Shown here in pieces: positions 37,601-46,989 of a stretch of DNA of 64,000 nt. Position 1 is the first letter of the stretch, and every line of letters begins with the position of its first letter. Position numbers and translations under genes: made by a program. The notes under the pieces were generated by a model, which was given only the letters and a program-made list of their open reading frames with translations, had not been told where the DNA came from and did no database searches. Source of the stretch: Atopomonas sediminilitoris (GTDB taxonomy: Bacteria > Pseudomonadota > Gammaproteobacteria > Pseudomonadales > Pseudomonadaceae); the NCBI RefSeq assembly GCF_022601735.1, contig NZ_JAKUMM010000003.1, positions 372,001 to 436,000 on the forward strand, written 5' to 3'.

Positions 37601-38275
37601 CCCAGCGGCAACCAAACTTAGAAACACATCTAAACGATAAGCTTGGCGTTCACCGGCATCGTCACTATGGCTTAACAAACGTTGATATATCTCAGCCGCG
37701 GCAGCCTCATCGCCACTTGCACGAAACCAGCGTGCTGCCTGCGTCAACCAATGACGACGTTGTAACGAATCACCTTCTGCAAGCTGCTCATATAACTGCG
37801 CTGCCACGCCAGGAAATCCTATAGCCAAAGCAAGCGACGCCAACTTTTCTTGATGTCGTGTCGACAAGGTCGACGGCAATAACGCCTGCATCTGATTGAG
37901 AAGCTGACGCTTAAGGCTTAAGTCCAATTTCTCAGGCTCAGCCATCACTTCTTTTACCGCTAACTCAAGCCATAAATATGCAGTGGCTGGGTCTTTACTT
38001 GGCAGTTGCAATAAGTGCTCGCGGGCACGCACAAGGTCATCAATCACCAGCAGCTGCTCGATCAACTGCACGCGTAACAAAGGGTCAGGCGAGCTGCGCA
38101 GCATCAGCTCGGCATACATCAATGAAACGCCGTCGACCGTATCGCCATCATGCGGCTGTAAAACATCTTGACGGGGAAATGCAAAGAGCAATGCAACCAG
38201 CACAACCACGCTGACCAGCAAAAGCCCGCCCAGACTAAAAAGCCGTGGACGCTCAGTGACAGTTGAGCTTGGCAT
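34655..38275 (-). CDS. pelB: Pel outer-membrane porin with TPR scaffold, PelB
   Basis: 1206 aa (P. aeruginosa 1193). One N-terminal transmembrane helix (about 12-32), a very long stretch of TPR-type helical repeats (about 50-880) in the periplasm that guides Pel and binds PelA, and a C-terminal 16-strand beta-barrel (about 900-1206) ending in aromatic Phe-Gly-Arg. It overlaps the end of pelA by 23 nt. Confidence 0.95.
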   Translation of the reverse strand: MPSSTVTERPRLFSLGGLLLVSVVVLVALLFAFPRQDVLQPHDGDTVDGVSLMYAELMLRSSPDPLLRVQLIEQLLVIDDLVRAREHLLQLPSKDPATAYLWLELAVKEVMAEPEKLDLSLKRQLLNQMQALLPSTLSTRHQEKLASLALAIGFPGVAAQLYEQLAEGDSLQRRHWLTQAARWFRASGDEAAAAEIYQRLLSHSDDAGERQAYRLDVFLSLVAAGKGPKALRWLDTELVNLMANELDIELLQAGLREAQANSDFARARLYLQRWHALQPDDEQWLARAFALNLAAGFINDAWSLGLQLMQQQEVVDEPLLRQMAQLGEWVGKPYEALPLWIDLAKRSGQAADYDHAWRLAAATFSYDVASDLLIELARLQRLNDEELSALVFVNEERGEPEVAHIWLQGYLLRYPQERTAWLKLIQLNENMQQLSLEAVAFSDMSRHVALTVHEYWRWADLHWRMFDAEQAWAVLLKLDSQPNLLSLADDGFRKQYWLLRAELAWVLEYDDAAESAFEQLLALNGKLTRDHEERLLELYRVRNPKKALALALKAWRERGDLRLLLVALQLAEQLADWVLLAELVEEIHEKNIADSFAGEPLFWMIQGRLAEQTGDLSRAQALYLSMVSRFPGNPLVQERYLWFLLDNQLRDSLPSLLRKWQNSARTEQRLWLPFAAGYSLIGQYRDSLNWYQLHIQSRPDDLLGLSAYADTLELAGWSDSAWRIRQHLMAKWKVYRLQVDELLPEEFNTYLRLVNSLLGPAASRRVAEIEAQQGQRYQGMLLAYWFEQWLDQLSRLNEAGQLEPWLQWAEQRNIKQPSFIRLQSALRRKNKAQLWALLQGNELRDDEKAEIALQLGYDMRAVALASSALSDEGPASRQATLRSQAQAVLDRHPQGVQVAFGERDFGGLTLDGPRLTIARGQGEGYWRLDQQSGSYHGDALDSAQMGNEQHWRGFYEYPLKDGHWLAGFDSSWRADSDRAGLFAERQWRYAEEDQVTLGVNWRVTTDETGLLYALGYKEGLFANGSINVSARDQLSWRGAYNQFYLRDGDKLGHGWQGGAEWAHTVLYKEPHWILRTGLSWQENQRQDQLPDDLLAANGGVLRLDEPTPADLLPARFGEIYVGSLFKRGIPGHLNRYMPQFTWLVDTQVGYQWPERSIAYNVNVGLGVEVLGDDELALMYGYSSAPSGGGGEAGGQWQLTYSTRFGR

Positions 38276-40997
38276 CGTGCACTCTAGTCACAGGCAGGCT
38301 AAAGGCAGTACTAGACCCGACTCGCTGCCCGATATAACGCTGGCCAGCTGCCTCTAGAGTACAAGCCGCCGCAGATTTGATGCTAAATACCAAAGGAAAC
38401 TCGCCGGAAAAACCGATTCTGATTGAGTTTTTGCTAACTCGCTGCCACTGAGTCAGCGGGATATTGGCCTGAAGCAAGCTCACTTCCGAGGACTGCGCCC
38501 CTCGCATAAACAAGGTTGCCGAGTCAGAACTTAAATGCACATAGCGGCCTGAAGCATCTTCGTAGGCGCCAGCCACATTTTTCGAACGAACCATATCTGG
38601 CCACCCTAATGCAGGATTAACCCTCACGGTTCTAAGCCCGCGAAGATTTTTAAACCGATAAGCACCATCAAGGGTCTTAGACAGTGACATCCGGTAAAAG
38701 CCTTCCATACGCTGCAAATAATCGCTCATCCACAGCGAGATGGGCCGCTGGTCTTCAATGTAGCGGTACAGCTCATGCATCACCCGAATCGAGGCCAATT
38801 CTGTACCAGCATAGAAATGATAATAAAGGCTTAGCGGCCTTAAGCGGCGCGGATTATTGGTAAGTTCAAATGTCTCAATGAGCTCACGAAAACCATAGTA
38901 TGGCCCAGTCCACAAGTTGGTGTAGACATTTTCATTCATTATCGGCGCATAAAACTGCAGCACACCATTAACCGGCCTAATCATTGGATAGAGCCCCGTT
39001 AACGAGGGATAAGCTTTAGTCAGCTTGGTCACAGCACCATTAACATTACTCAAACCTGCCGCATAGGTTAACCGAAGCGTTTCTTCATTCGGCAGCGCAT
39101 CTCCGGTCCAAAACATAACCTTTACCGGTTTAGCGCTGCTGGTTAATTGCTTGTTAATATAATCTACAGATCCCAATATCTCTCGAGAGTAATCCAGCTT
39201 ATAGCCAGGTATCGGCATATGATACCCATAACTTGCTTGAAATTTTTCTCGTTTACTTGCTACTTCTGGCCGCCAATAAAATGGGTGACTAAATGAGTGA
39301 CTAGCCACTTCAACTGTTTTTTGCAAGAAAATCTCTCTTGCTATTGGCTCTAGCTCACGAGCCAAATGAGGAAATTGTCCCTTGGGGCCAATTTCACCCT
39401 CAATAATCGATACACTTTGTAAGAGCCCTGGATAACCCTTGATAAATTGATCAAGCACATATTGCCCCGCATAAGGGCTACCAGGCACTTCAGCGCGAGA
39501 CAAAAAACCATCTCCATCAAGGTGTACTGTCGCTATACGCCGACCATTTTCCGTGGTGAAATCAGCAACAGGCATATGCTCTAGGCGCAGAGCTTGACTT
39601 AAAAATCCAAAAGGATTCAATGTCCAGCGTTGTTTATGCTCTCCACCTTGCTCCAAAACATACGGTTGCAACGCGAAACCACCCCAAGTGCCAACTCCTG
39701 CCTGCATAAACTGCTCACCATCAGCAGCACTTAGGGTAAGCAGTGGCTGGTTAGTCCCGGTAGACGTGAATAACTGCAGACCACGGCCATGCAGCTTCAA
39801 AGGGCCTTCAAACCCGAATGCAGCATTGTCAATAAATTTTATGTTCAGCGGCTTCTGCACAGCTCGCTCATACACCTTCAACCCTAAAGAATTTAGCAGC
39901 TCGGCACTCTCAATTGGCATTCCGCCTAGAATAGCCAATGGGACCTTCTCTTTAATACGTTGCACGAGCCAAGCTTGGAACTGAGTAGCATTTACTGGAG
40001 TACCATTTGTCATCCACAAGACGACGCCTGCGTATATCCCACGCAGCGGCGCAGAGTTCAGATCAGAACTTACTTCCAAATAATCAACACGATACCCCAG
40101 GTACTCCAGCAACCCACCTAACAATGTGTGCGCTTGGTTGTAAGCTAGAACACCTTCACGCTCGTCATAGACGACTGCAATCCGTCGCGGGACGACCTCA
40201 ACCTCACCACGTCCTAAGGAGTCTAAGTGCGGCGTGCTAATCCAAGAGATATAGCCCTCATTTTTTAACTTTTTAGCCAGTTCGGTACGAGCGCTAGTTG
40301 CTGTGACCGGCAAGTATTCGAGCGCAATCACTGGTACCGATTTTTCCCTAAGAGGCTCAAGCTGCTGACGCAACCACTCTCGATCACTTTCATTAACTGG
40401 GCGATACTCACTTACACCGGCATCCCAACCGGCATAGAGCGATTCAACTGCCACAGCATCTGGCAAATATCCAAGCGCCGATAAAACTTCAAAACCGCGG
40501 TTAAAGATCAATACCAACTCTGGATTTTGCCCTTTTAAGTCACGAAGCAATGACGCAAGGCCTTGCAGCTGAGCTTCTCTCTCATCGACTGGCAGCAAGT
40601 TGAAGCTGTCCAACGTATCGAAAAACAATCCCTGGAAACCCTGCTTAGCCAAGTTTTTAGCTTGTGACAACACATGCTCACGCCACAGTGGATGTGTGAG
40701 ATCTACGACATGACTATTCCATGTCGCATTAACATTCAAAAAGACTTGAGAGAGCTTTTCAGCCGCGGGATCAACGCTAGCGATTTCGCCGACTGAAATG
40801 TATCCAATAGGCTTGGAGCCCTGCTCACGAAGCTGGGCAAGTCCTTCTTGCGAGGCGTGATTGGGCTGCAGCACTACCCAGTCAAACTGAGTCAGCTCTT
40901 CATACGGTGGGGTCGGGCCATAAAAAAAAGCCACACTGGGGCTAGCCTGCGCAGCGATGGCGAATAAAAAACTCAGCAATAGAAAAAATAGACGCAC
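38253..40997 (-). CDS. pelA: Pel deacetylase/glycoside hydrolase PelA
   Basis: 914 aa periplasmic multidomain enzyme (P. aeruginosa 948). The signal peptide ends near AQA (about residue 18). The N-terminal hydrolase domain (about 20-270) has Glu185 in AVAVESLYAG at the place of catalytic Glu218. A reductase-like region (about 270-465) precedes the deacetylase domain (about 480-800), with Asp494/Asp496 in HLDGDGF and His567/His571 in HSFSH as metal ligands. A C-terminal beta domain follows. It trims and deacetylates Pel before export. It is the first gene of the operon, 80 nt after recX. Confidence 0.95.
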   Translation of the reverse strand: MRLFFLLLSFLFAIAAQASPSVAFFYGPTPPYEELTQFDWVVLQPNHASQEGLAQLREQGSKPIGYISVGEIASVDPAAEKLSQVFLNVNATWNSHVVDLTHPLWREHVLSQAKNLAKQGFQGLFFDTLDSFNLLPVDEREAQLQGLASLLRDLKGQNPELVLIFNRGFEVLSALGYLPDAVAVESLYAGWDAGVSEYRPVNESDREWLRQQLEPLREKSVPVIALEYLPVTATSARTELAKKLKNEGYISWISTPHLDSLGRGEVEVVPRRIAVVYDEREGVLAYNQAHTLLGGLLEYLGYRVDYLEVSSDLNSAPLRGIYAGVVLWMTNGTPVNATQFQAWLVQRIKEKVPLAILGGMPIESAELLNSLGLKVYERAVQKPLNIKFIDNAAFGFEGPLKLHGRGLQLFTSTGTNQPLLTLSAADGEQFMQAGVGTWGGFALQPYVLEQGGEHKQRWTLNPFGFLSQALRLEHMPVADFTTENGRRIATVHLDGDGFLSRAEVPGSPYAGQYVLDQFIKGYPGLLQSVSIIEGEIGPKGQFPHLARELEPIAREIFLQKTVEVASHSFSHPFYWRPEVASKREKFQASYGYHMPIPGYKLDYSREILGSVDYINKQLTSSAKPVKVMFWTGDALPNEETLRLTYAAGLSNVNGAVTKLTKAYPSLTGLYPMIRPVNGVLQFYAPIMNENVYTNLWTGPYYGFRELIETFELTNNPRRLRPLSLYYHFYAGTELASIRVMHELYRYIEDQRPISLWMSDYLQRMEGFYRMSLSKTLDGAYRFKNLRGLRTVRVNPALGWPDMVRSKNVAGAYEDASGRYVHLSSDSATLFMRGAQSSEVSLLQANIPLTQWQRVSKNSIRIGFSGEFPLVFSIKSAAACTLEAAGQRYIGQRVGSSTAFSLPVTRVHDAKLNCH

Positions 40998-41077
40998 TCT
41001 AATCCACTTATCAGTAATTACTCACAGCTCACGAAGGTAGCTATGTATCACACAGTAAGCTTCAAGAAGGTCCTAAG

Positions 41078-41512
41078 CTAGTCAGCAGATGAAAAGAGTA
41101 TCTGCTGGATTAAATCACTAGGAAAACCCCGGTAAGCAAGAAACCGGAACTGCCGAGCCAACTCATCACGACCACTTACGCAAGAGGACCCGAACTTCTT
41201 GTTTCGAGCCTGGACAATAGCACTTCGCCACTCAGCAGAAAATACTTGTAACGAAACATCCACCTCGCCACGCGGTACACCCTTTTGCATTAACTCTGCG
41301 GCAATGCGAAGCGGACCAAAACCCGCATTAACTCGTGCTCGAATGTACATTTCTAAGAAGCGCTGCTGATCGAGCAACCCGTCCTGCTCTAGCGCATCAA
41401 GCACACGCACAAGCAGCGCAGTATCTTGGACACCGCGCCGCTGGAGCTTTCGTTGCAATTCAACTCTGCCGTACTCTCGGCGTGCTAATAAATCCATTGC
41501 GAGACGGCGCAC
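41078..41512 (-). CDS. recX: regulatory protein RecX
   Basis: 144 aa modulator that binds RecA filaments and inhibits recombinase activity. Mostly helical three-helix repeats, with the AMDLLARREYGRVEL start typical of pseudomonad RecX. No ATG fits; the GTG at 41512 has GAGG 8 nt upstream and is chosen, 35 nt after recA. It is co-transcribed with recA and followed at once by pelA. Confidence 0.9.
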   Translation of the reverse strand: MRRLAMDLLARREYGRVELQRKLQRRGVQDTALLVRVLDALEQDGLLDQQRFLEMYIRARVNAGFGPLRIAAELMQKGVPRGEVDVSLQVFSAEWRSAIVQARNKKFGSSCVSGRDELARQFRFLAYRGFPSDLIQQILFSSAD

Positions 41513-41547
41513 CTGCCCCGCCTCACTTATGGTGGCTTGCGACTTAA

Positions 41548-42585
41548 TCAGAGCTCAGCCTCAGCCGCTGGCTCATCAACATCGACTACTTTGCCAGGCT
41601 TGCCCAGCAACTGATCACGCACTTGCTTTTCAATCGCAGCGGAGATTTCTGGATTATCTTCTAGATACTTACAGGCATTAGCCTTGCCTTGACCAATTTT
41701 GCTGCCTTGATAACTGTACCAAGCGCCCGACTTCTCAACGGCACCGATCTGTACACCAAGATCAATGATTTCACCGCCGAGATTGATGCCCTTACCGTAC
41801 ATAATCTGAAACTCGGCCTGACGAAACGGTGGCGCAACCTTGTTTTTCACAACCTTCACGCGCGTTTCACTGCCGGTTACCTCGTCACCTTCTTTTACAG
41901 CGCCGGTGCGGCGAATATCTAGACGCACTGACGAGTAGAACTTAAGTGCATTACCGCCGGTAGTTGTCTCTGGGCTACCGAACATAACGCCGATTTTCAT
42001 GCGGATCTGGTTAATGAAAATGACCAAGCAGTTGGCATTTTTAATATTGCCGGTGATCTTACGTAGCGCTTGGCTCATCAGGCGCGCTTGCAAACCAACA
42101 TGCTGATCCCCCATTTCCCCTTCGATTTCGGCCTTTGGCACCAAAGCCGCGACCGAGTCGACGATAATGACGTCAACCGCGTTGGACCGAACCAGCATAT
42201 CGGTAATTTCTAGCGCTTGTTCGCCGGTATCGGGCTGCGAGACCAGCAGGTCGTCAACGTTTACGCCCAGCTTTTCCGCATACTCAGGATCCAATGCATG
42301 CTCAGCATCGACGAACGCACAAGTAGCGCCCTGCTTTTGCGCTTGGGCAATGACCGACAGTGTTAGCGTTGTTTTACCTGAAGACTCTGGACCATAAATC
42401 TCAACGATTCGCCCTTTTGGCAAGCCGCCGATGCCAAGGGCAATATCTAGCCCCAAAGAACCGGTTGAAACCGCAGGAATCGACTGACGCTCATGGTCGC
42501 CCATGCGCATGACGGCCCCTTTACCGAATTGACGTTCGATTTGGCTAAGTGCTGCCGAGAGTGCGCGCTTTTTGTTGTCGTCCAT
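41548..42585 (-). CDS. recA: recombinase RecA
   Basis: 345 aa. Walker [10 protein letters not shown], core and C-terminal acidic tail ([12 protein letters not shown]) are all present. It drives strand exchange and LexA self-cleavage in the SOS response. A LexA box overlaps its promoter. Usual length for the family; no intein. Confidence 0.98.
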   Translation of the reverse strand: MDDNKKRALSAALSQIERQFGKGAVMRMGDHERQSIPAVSTGSLGLDIALGIGGLPKGRIVEIYGPESSGKTTLTLSVIAQAQKQGATCAFVDAEHALDPEYAEKLGVNVDDLLVSQPDTGEQALEITDMLVRSNAVDVIIVDSVAALVPKAEIEGEMGDQHVGLQARLMSQALRKITGNIKNANCLVIFINQIRMKIGVMFGSPETTTGGNALKFYSSVRLDIRRTGAVKEGDEVTGSETRVKVVKNKVAPPFRQAEFQIMYGKGINLGGEIIDLGVQIGAVEKSGAWYSYQGSKIGQGKANACKYLEDNPEISAAIEKQVRDQLLGKPGKVVDVDEPAAEAEL

Positions 42586-42627
42586 TATGTTTCCTCAGTC
42601 TCTGTTTGGCTCGCCGTCGCGGCTAAG

Positions 42628-42647
42628 TACTGTATATGTAGACAGCA
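42628..42647 (-). promoter_or_regulatory. LexA (SOS) box of recA
   Basis: TACTG-TATATGTAGA-CAGCA contains CTG-N10-CAG, a near-consensus SOS box (consensus TACTGTATATATATACAGTA). It covers the -10 of the recA promoter. Confidence 0.9.
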
Positions 42648-42663
42648 TTATTCCACAATGCAA
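42635..42663 (-). promoter_or_regulatory. sigma-70 promoter of recA
   Basis: On the minus strand TTGCAT (42658-42663), a 17-nt spacer and TACATA (42635-42640). The -10 lies inside the LexA box, as expected for SOS repression. Confidence 0.7.
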
Positions 42664-42672
42664 ATCGATCGC

Positions 42673-43185
42673 CTACCCCAGTGATGAATTTTCCTGCTGT
42701 GCCAATTGAATAAGCTGCGCCAATGCACATTTGACCGCTTGCTGCCTTATCGCATGACGATCGCCCATGAAGTGGCAGCACTGCGTTTTGCTGGTTTGCG
42801 GACCGCTCCACGCCATCCACACCGTACCAACTGGCTTATTGGCACTTCCACCTCCTGGGCCTGCTACGCCGCTCACTGCCACGGCCCAGTCCGCCCCTAC
42901 CGCTTTGTTAGCCCCGGCCGCCATTGCCTCCACAACCGGCTCACTGACTGCGCCATATTGATCAATGAGTGAGGCAGGCACATCTAACATTGTTGTTTTT
43001 TGTGCATTGGAATAAGTGACAAAGCCCGCCTGAAACCAAGCCGAGCTGCCTGCGATGCGCGTAATGGCTTCGGCGACTCCACCCCCAGTACATGACTCTG
43101 CTGTCGTCACCGTTTGGCCATTACGGACTAGCACCTCGCCCAATTGCGCTGCCAGAGCCGTTATTTCATCCCATTCACTGACCAT
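42673..43185 (-). CDS. pncC: nicotinamide-nucleotide amidohydrolase (CinA C-terminal type)
   Basis: 170 aa. Only the CinA C-terminal amidohydrolase domain is present, with the nucleophile Ser31 in TTAESCTGGG. PncC converts NMN to nicotinate mononucleotide in pyridine-nucleotide recycling. It lies just upstream of recA on the same strand, the usual pseudomonad order, though the usual upstream mutS is not here; an RND gene takes its place. Confidence 0.92.
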   Translation of the reverse strand: MVSEWDEITALAAQLGEVLVRNGQTVTTAESCTGGGVAEAITRIAGSSAWFQAGFVTYSNAQKTTMLDVPASLIDQYGAVSEPVVEAMAAGANKAVGADWAVAVSGVAGPGGGSANKPVGTVWMAWSGPQTSKTQCCHFMGDRHAIRQQAVKCALAQLIQLAQQENSSLG

Positions 43186-43330
43186 CTAGGTTTCACCTTG
43201 CTTTGCTTTAGCCAACATCATTGCTATTGGGCGTCTATCGCGCAACCAACCGCACACTTGCTAGCAGACCAATTGATTAAGGCAACTACAGCACCGCATC
43301 GACAGTAGCAAAACCACCTAGCTAAAAAGC

Positions 43331-43357
43331 AAAAAGCCGGCACAAGGCCGGCTTTTT
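43331..43357 (-). terminator. rho-independent terminator of the RND gene
   Basis: An 11-bp perfect stem (43331-43341 with 43347-43357), 5-nt loop and U-run on the minus strand, 14 nt after the RND stop. Confidence 0.88.
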
Positions 43358-43370
43358 GTCTTAACAATGC

Positions 43371-45722
43371 TTAACTCTGGCGCAGCTTTTCAGGCTTGAT
43401 CAGGAAGCGTGCCAAGGCTGGCAGCAACCAAATTGCGCCTACCATGTTCCACAGGAACATGAAGGTCAGCATCAAGCCCATGTCGGCCTGGAACTTAATC
43501 GCAGAGAAGATCCAAGTCGCTACCGCAATCGCCAAGCACAAGCCTGTGAACAGTACCGCTTTACCGGTGCTGCGCAAGGTTTCGTAGTAAGCATCCTGCA
43601 GGGTCAAACCCTTGCGCAAGAAGGTTTCTAAGCGGCTGTAGATGTAAATACCGTAGTCCACACCGATACCCACACCGAGCGCAATCACTGGCAGAGTTGC
43701 CACCTTAACGCCAATGCCCAAGTACGCCATCAACGCGTTACCGAGGATTGAAGTTAATACCAGCGGCAAGATGACGCACAGAGTCGCCGCGATTGAGCGG
43801 AAAGTCAGCAAGCACATGAAGCTCACGGCCGCGTAGACCGCCATCAACATGGTTTCCTCAGAAGCGTCAATCACTTCGTTGGTCGCTGCTTCAATACCCG
43901 CGTTACCTGCGGCCAGCAAGAACTGACGGTCTTCCGTGCTGTACTCAGCAGAGAACTCTTCAACCGCATCCACAGCGCGAATCAGGGTGTCAGCCTTGTG
44001 ATCATTCAGGAACACCAGCACCGGAGCCAACGAGCAGTCGCCGTTGTACAGTTCAGTCCCGCGGCTGATGGCATTATTCAAGATGTCCTGGTTACGCGAC
44101 AGGCTTTCCCATTTCAGGTTGCCCTCGTTCATCCCCTTGATCACTTGCTTAGCGACAGTCACCAGCGAAATAGTGGACTGAACACCTTCGGTGTTATCGA
44201 GCTTCCACATCAGCTGATCGATTGCATACTGGGTGTCGTAGGTCGAGCAGCCTTCCGGCCCCGTCTTGACCATCACCACCAACACATCCGAGCTGGTTGA
44301 GTAGTTGCTGATAATGAAGTCGTTATCGAGGTTGTAACGCGAGTCAGGGTGCAGCTCAGGCGCGCCCGGATCCAAGTCACCGATCTTCAAGTTTTGGCCG
44401 TACCACAGACCACCCACAACAGCGACCAGCGCTACGGTTACCGAAATGGGAGCCACTACAGGGTGGGCAAAATTAGAAATAGTGCGCCACATGCGGCTTT
44501 CTTTGTTAGCTTGCTCGCGGCTGCGCTTAACTGACTTCTGGCTCACACCGATGTAGGAAATCGTCACCGGCAAGAGAATCAAGTTGGTCAGAATAATCAC
44601 CGCCACACCCATGGAGGCACCGATGGCCAACTCACGGATAACGCCGATATCAATCAACAGCAAAGTAACGAAGCCGACCGCATCAGACAGCAGCGCAATC
44701 AAACCCGGCATAAACAATTGACGGAAGGTTAAGCGTGCAGCAACTAACGCGTTTTCTGCTTTACCAGCCTCCAGTGCAATACCGTTGATCTTCTGTACGC
44801 CATGCGAAATACCGATAGCGAATACTAGGAACGGCACCAGAATTGAGTACGGGTCCAAGCCAAAGCCGAAGGTATGCAATAAGCCCAACTGCCAGACCAC
44901 AGCAATGGTTGTCGTCAGCAACACCGCCAAGGTGCTGCGAATACAGTGGGTGAAGAAGTACAGCATCACCAAGGTGATACCGAAGGCCAAACCGAAGAAC
45001 ATCACCACCTGCATGATGCCGTCGATCAAGTCGCCCACTTTCTTGGCGAAACCAATCACATGCACTTTGACGTTAGGGTTCTGCGCTTGGAACTTATCGC
45101 GGACTTTCTCTTCGATCTCATGCGAGAACTTTTGATAGTCCAAGTTCAGCAACTCGCCTTGATTCTCTGGATTCGGATATGACTCCAGAAGTGGCACATC
45201 GATGATGCTGGATTTAAAGTTGTTCGCTACCAAACGACCAATCTGGCCTGACTTGAGTACGTTATTACGCAACTCATCGAGCGACTCTGCAGAGCCGTCG
45301 TAGGTCTGCGGGATCACTTCGCCACCGGCGAAGCCTTCCTCGGTCACTTCGGTCCAGCGTACGCTGGGGCTCCACAGCGACTTTAAGCCGGAGCGATCTA
45401 CACCGCCGATATAGAAGACTTCGTCGTTAATCAGACGCAGGGTTTCCATATATTCTTTGGTGAAGATATCGCCGTCTTTGGCCTCAACCGAAATACGAAT
45501 TGAGTTACCTAAGTTGGCTAAGTCGTTGCGATGTTCCAGCATGTTCTGAATGAACGAATGCTGCAGCGGAATCATTTTTTCAAAACTGGTTTGCGGCTTA
45601 ACGTTAGCCGCCTGAAAAAACAAAAACGCTGAAATCACCACACACAACAGAATCACTGCAGGGCGGTTATTAAAGACCAAGCGCTCAAGGAACGATGCGC
45701 CTTCGTTGTAATGCTTACTCAT
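43371..45722 (-). CDS. RND superfamily transporter, MMPL type
   Basis: 783 aa. One N-terminal helix (about 18-38), a large periplasmic loop (about 40-220), six helices (about 230-400), a second loop (about 430-620) and six more helices, i.e. a duplicated 12-helix RND/MMPL protein with a sterol-sensing-domain-like core. Members such as HpnN and MmpL3 move lipids. No periplasmic adaptor or TolC partner is beside it; instead it follows a YCF48-like gene by 21 nt and lies near DUF1329/DUF1302 genes. Lipid or hydrophobic cargo is inferred. Confidence 0.85.
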   Translation of the reverse strand: MSKHYNEGASFLERLVFNNRPAVILLCVVISAFLFFQAANVKPQTSFEKMIPLQHSFIQNMLEHRNDLANLGNSIRISVEAKDGDIFTKEYMETLRLINDEVFYIGGVDRSGLKSLWSPSVRWTEVTEEGFAGGEVIPQTYDGSAESLDELRNNVLKSGQIGRLVANNFKSSIIDVPLLESYPNPENQGELLNLDYQKFSHEIEEKVRDKFQAQNPNVKVHVIGFAKKVGDLIDGIMQVVMFFGLAFGITLVMLYFFTHCIRSTLAVLLTTTIAVVWQLGLLHTFGFGLDPYSILVPFLVFAIGISHGVQKINGIALEAGKAENALVAARLTFRQLFMPGLIALLSDAVGFVTLLLIDIGVIRELAIGASMGVAVIILTNLILLPVTISYIGVSQKSVKRSREQANKESRMWRTISNFAHPVVAPISVTVALVAVVGGLWYGQNLKIGDLDPGAPELHPDSRYNLDNDFIISNYSTSSDVLVVMVKTGPEGCSTYDTQYAIDQLMWKLDNTEGVQSTISLVTVAKQVIKGMNEGNLKWESLSRNQDILNNAISRGTELYNGDCSLAPVLVFLNDHKADTLIRAVDAVEEFSAEYSTEDRQFLLAAGNAGIEAATNEVIDASEETMLMAVYAAVSFMCLLTFRSIAATLCVILPLVLTSILGNALMAYLGIGVKVATLPVIALGVGIGVDYGIYIYSRLETFLRKGLTLQDAYYETLRSTGKAVLFTGLCLAIAVATWIFSAIKFQADMGLMLTFMFLWNMVGAIWLLPALARFLIKPEKLRQS

Positions 45723-45743
45723 CCATAAACTCCTGGCGTGTCG

Positions 45744-46805
45744 TTAGTCTTCCAGGCTTGCGCCTGTACCGTCGGTCATGTGGACGCCACCTTGACCAAC
45801 CAGAACCAGCTGACCATCGGCCGCTGGTGCCACACCTGCGAGAGAAATACGATCAGGGCGATTGAACACACTGAAGCTCTTACCGCCATCGCGGCTGCGC
45901 AGCACAGTGCCACCGTGACCAACAATCAACAGCGAACCATCGGCCAAACGAGCACCGTCGGACAAACCGTACTCAATCACGCCATCTTCATTTTTGGCCT
46001 GCACTTCAGTCCAAGTCGTGCCGAAATCTGCGGTGTAAAAGATATGCCCACGCAGACCATAGACCACGGCCTCGCCAACGGCTGAGCCGCTAAGCACGCC
46101 GAACAAAGACCCTTCATAGGGACTTTCAACGATTTCCCAGGTCATGCCGTAATCCAGCGAGCGGAACATATTGCCCAACTCACCAACGGCCAGCAGGCCA
46201 GAGCCTTTAACTTCACCGATGGCATTGAGGTGATAACCGTCTTCGTTATCCAGACGATCGCTGACATCCTGCCATGTCTTACCGCCATTGCTGGTGGTCA
46301 GCAAAGCGCCATAAGCACCGACGGCATAACCGACTTGGCTATCACGGAACCAGATATCTAACAAAGGAGCTTCGCGCTCGGGCTCTTCGAACTGCTTAAC
46401 CCAAGTAGCGCCACCATCGGTGGTGGCAAGGATCACGGCGTCATGGCCCACGGCCCAGCCGTTCTTTTCATCAACAAAAAACAGGGAGGTCAACAGCTGA
46501 CGCGTTGGCACTACTACCTGCTTCCAGCTTTGGCCTTTGTCGCGCGAGATCAAGACATGACCACGCTCGCCGACGGCAACCAAATTACCGCCTGCTGCGG
46601 AAACATCCACCAAGAGGCTTTCTACAGCACGGCTGGAGGCGATTGAGTCATACGTTTTAATTTTATCAGCGGCGACCGCCTGAGCAGACACCAAGCCAAG
46701 CGACAGGCTTAAGGCTAACGGCTTCAGCAGCGCAGGCATGCGCAGAGACAAACGATGCGCTGCGGCATCGCAGGCTGTCGAGCGCCGTGCATTGGGCTCA
46801 AACAT
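45744..46805 (-). CDS. YCF48-related BNR-repeat protein, probably periplasmic
   Basis: 353 aa beta-propeller. At least six Asp-box/BNR motifs are visible (for example SRDKGQSW, TTDGGATW, TSNGGKTW, TADFGTTW and SRDGGKSF), as in the photosystem II assembly factor Ycf48, but no photosystem exists here. A hydrophobic segment (about 25-45) ending in AVAA suggests export. The ATG at 46805 has GGGGGAG just upstream; an internal Met (46739) would give a more usual signal peptide but lacks a ribosome site. It is the first gene of a pair with the RND transporter. Confidence 0.8.
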   Translation of the reverse strand: MFEPNARRSTACDAAAHRLSLRMPALLKPLALSLSLGLVSAQAVAADKIKTYDSIASSRAVESLLVDVSAAGGNLVAVGERGHVLISRDKGQSWKQVVVPTRQLLTSLFFVDEKNGWAVGHDAVILATTDGGATWVKQFEEPEREAPLLDIWFRDSQVGYAVGAYGALLTTSNGGKTWQDVSDRLDNEDGYHLNAIGEVKGSGLLAVGELGNMFRSLDYGMTWEIVESPYEGSLFGVLSGSAVGEAVVYGLRGHIFYTADFGTTWTEVQAKNEDGVIEYGLSDGARLADGSLLIVGHGGTVLRSRDGGKSFSVFNRPDRISLAGVAPAADGQLVLVGQGGVHMTDGTGASLED

Positions 46806-46855
46806 ACAGCTCCCCCTTGTTCTTATGGTAAACGGCTAAGCCTAAAAGAATGACT

Positions 46856-46884
46856 ATCCTAGCCAGCTTGGTCACGCCCGACAA
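46856..46884 (-). promoter_or_regulatory. probable sigma-70 promoter for YCF48-RND
   Basis: On the minus strand TTGTCG (46879-46884), a 17-nt spacer and TAGGAT (46856-46861), each matching four of six positions. It lies between the DUF1329 terminator and the YCF48 gene. Confidence 0.45.
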
Positions 46885-46946
46885 TCCAATGCCGGTAATC
46901 TTTTGTTACGCATTACTGACTGTTCGGTTCTGCATCAGTAAAAAAC

Positions 46947-46978
46947 AAAAAGCCGCTGTCAGACGACAGCGGCTTTTT
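46947..46978 (-). terminator. rho-independent terminator after DUF1329
   Basis: A 14-bp perfect stem with A-run and U-run sides (46947-46960 with 46965-46978) and a 4-nt loop, 11 nt after the DUF1329 stop. It separates DUF1302-DUF1329 from YCF48-RND. Confidence 0.9.
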
Positions 46979-46989
46979 GTGCATCACGA

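Noticed and set aside
28885..40997. Low G+C of the pel operon as proof of horizontal transfer
   Set aside because: Single lines counted by hand are lower (26 of 60 at 39181-39240 against 37 of 60 at 9781-9840), but recA is just as low (24 of 60 at 42001-42060), so the drop is regional and does not single out pel.
40998..41077. FleQ site in front of pelA
   Set aside because: I looked for the FleQ-box pattern known from P. aeruginosa pel and found no convincing match in the 80-nt gap.
45744..46805. YCF48-like protein as a photosystem assembly factor
   Set aside because: No photosynthesis gene is present; only the BNR propeller fold is shared.
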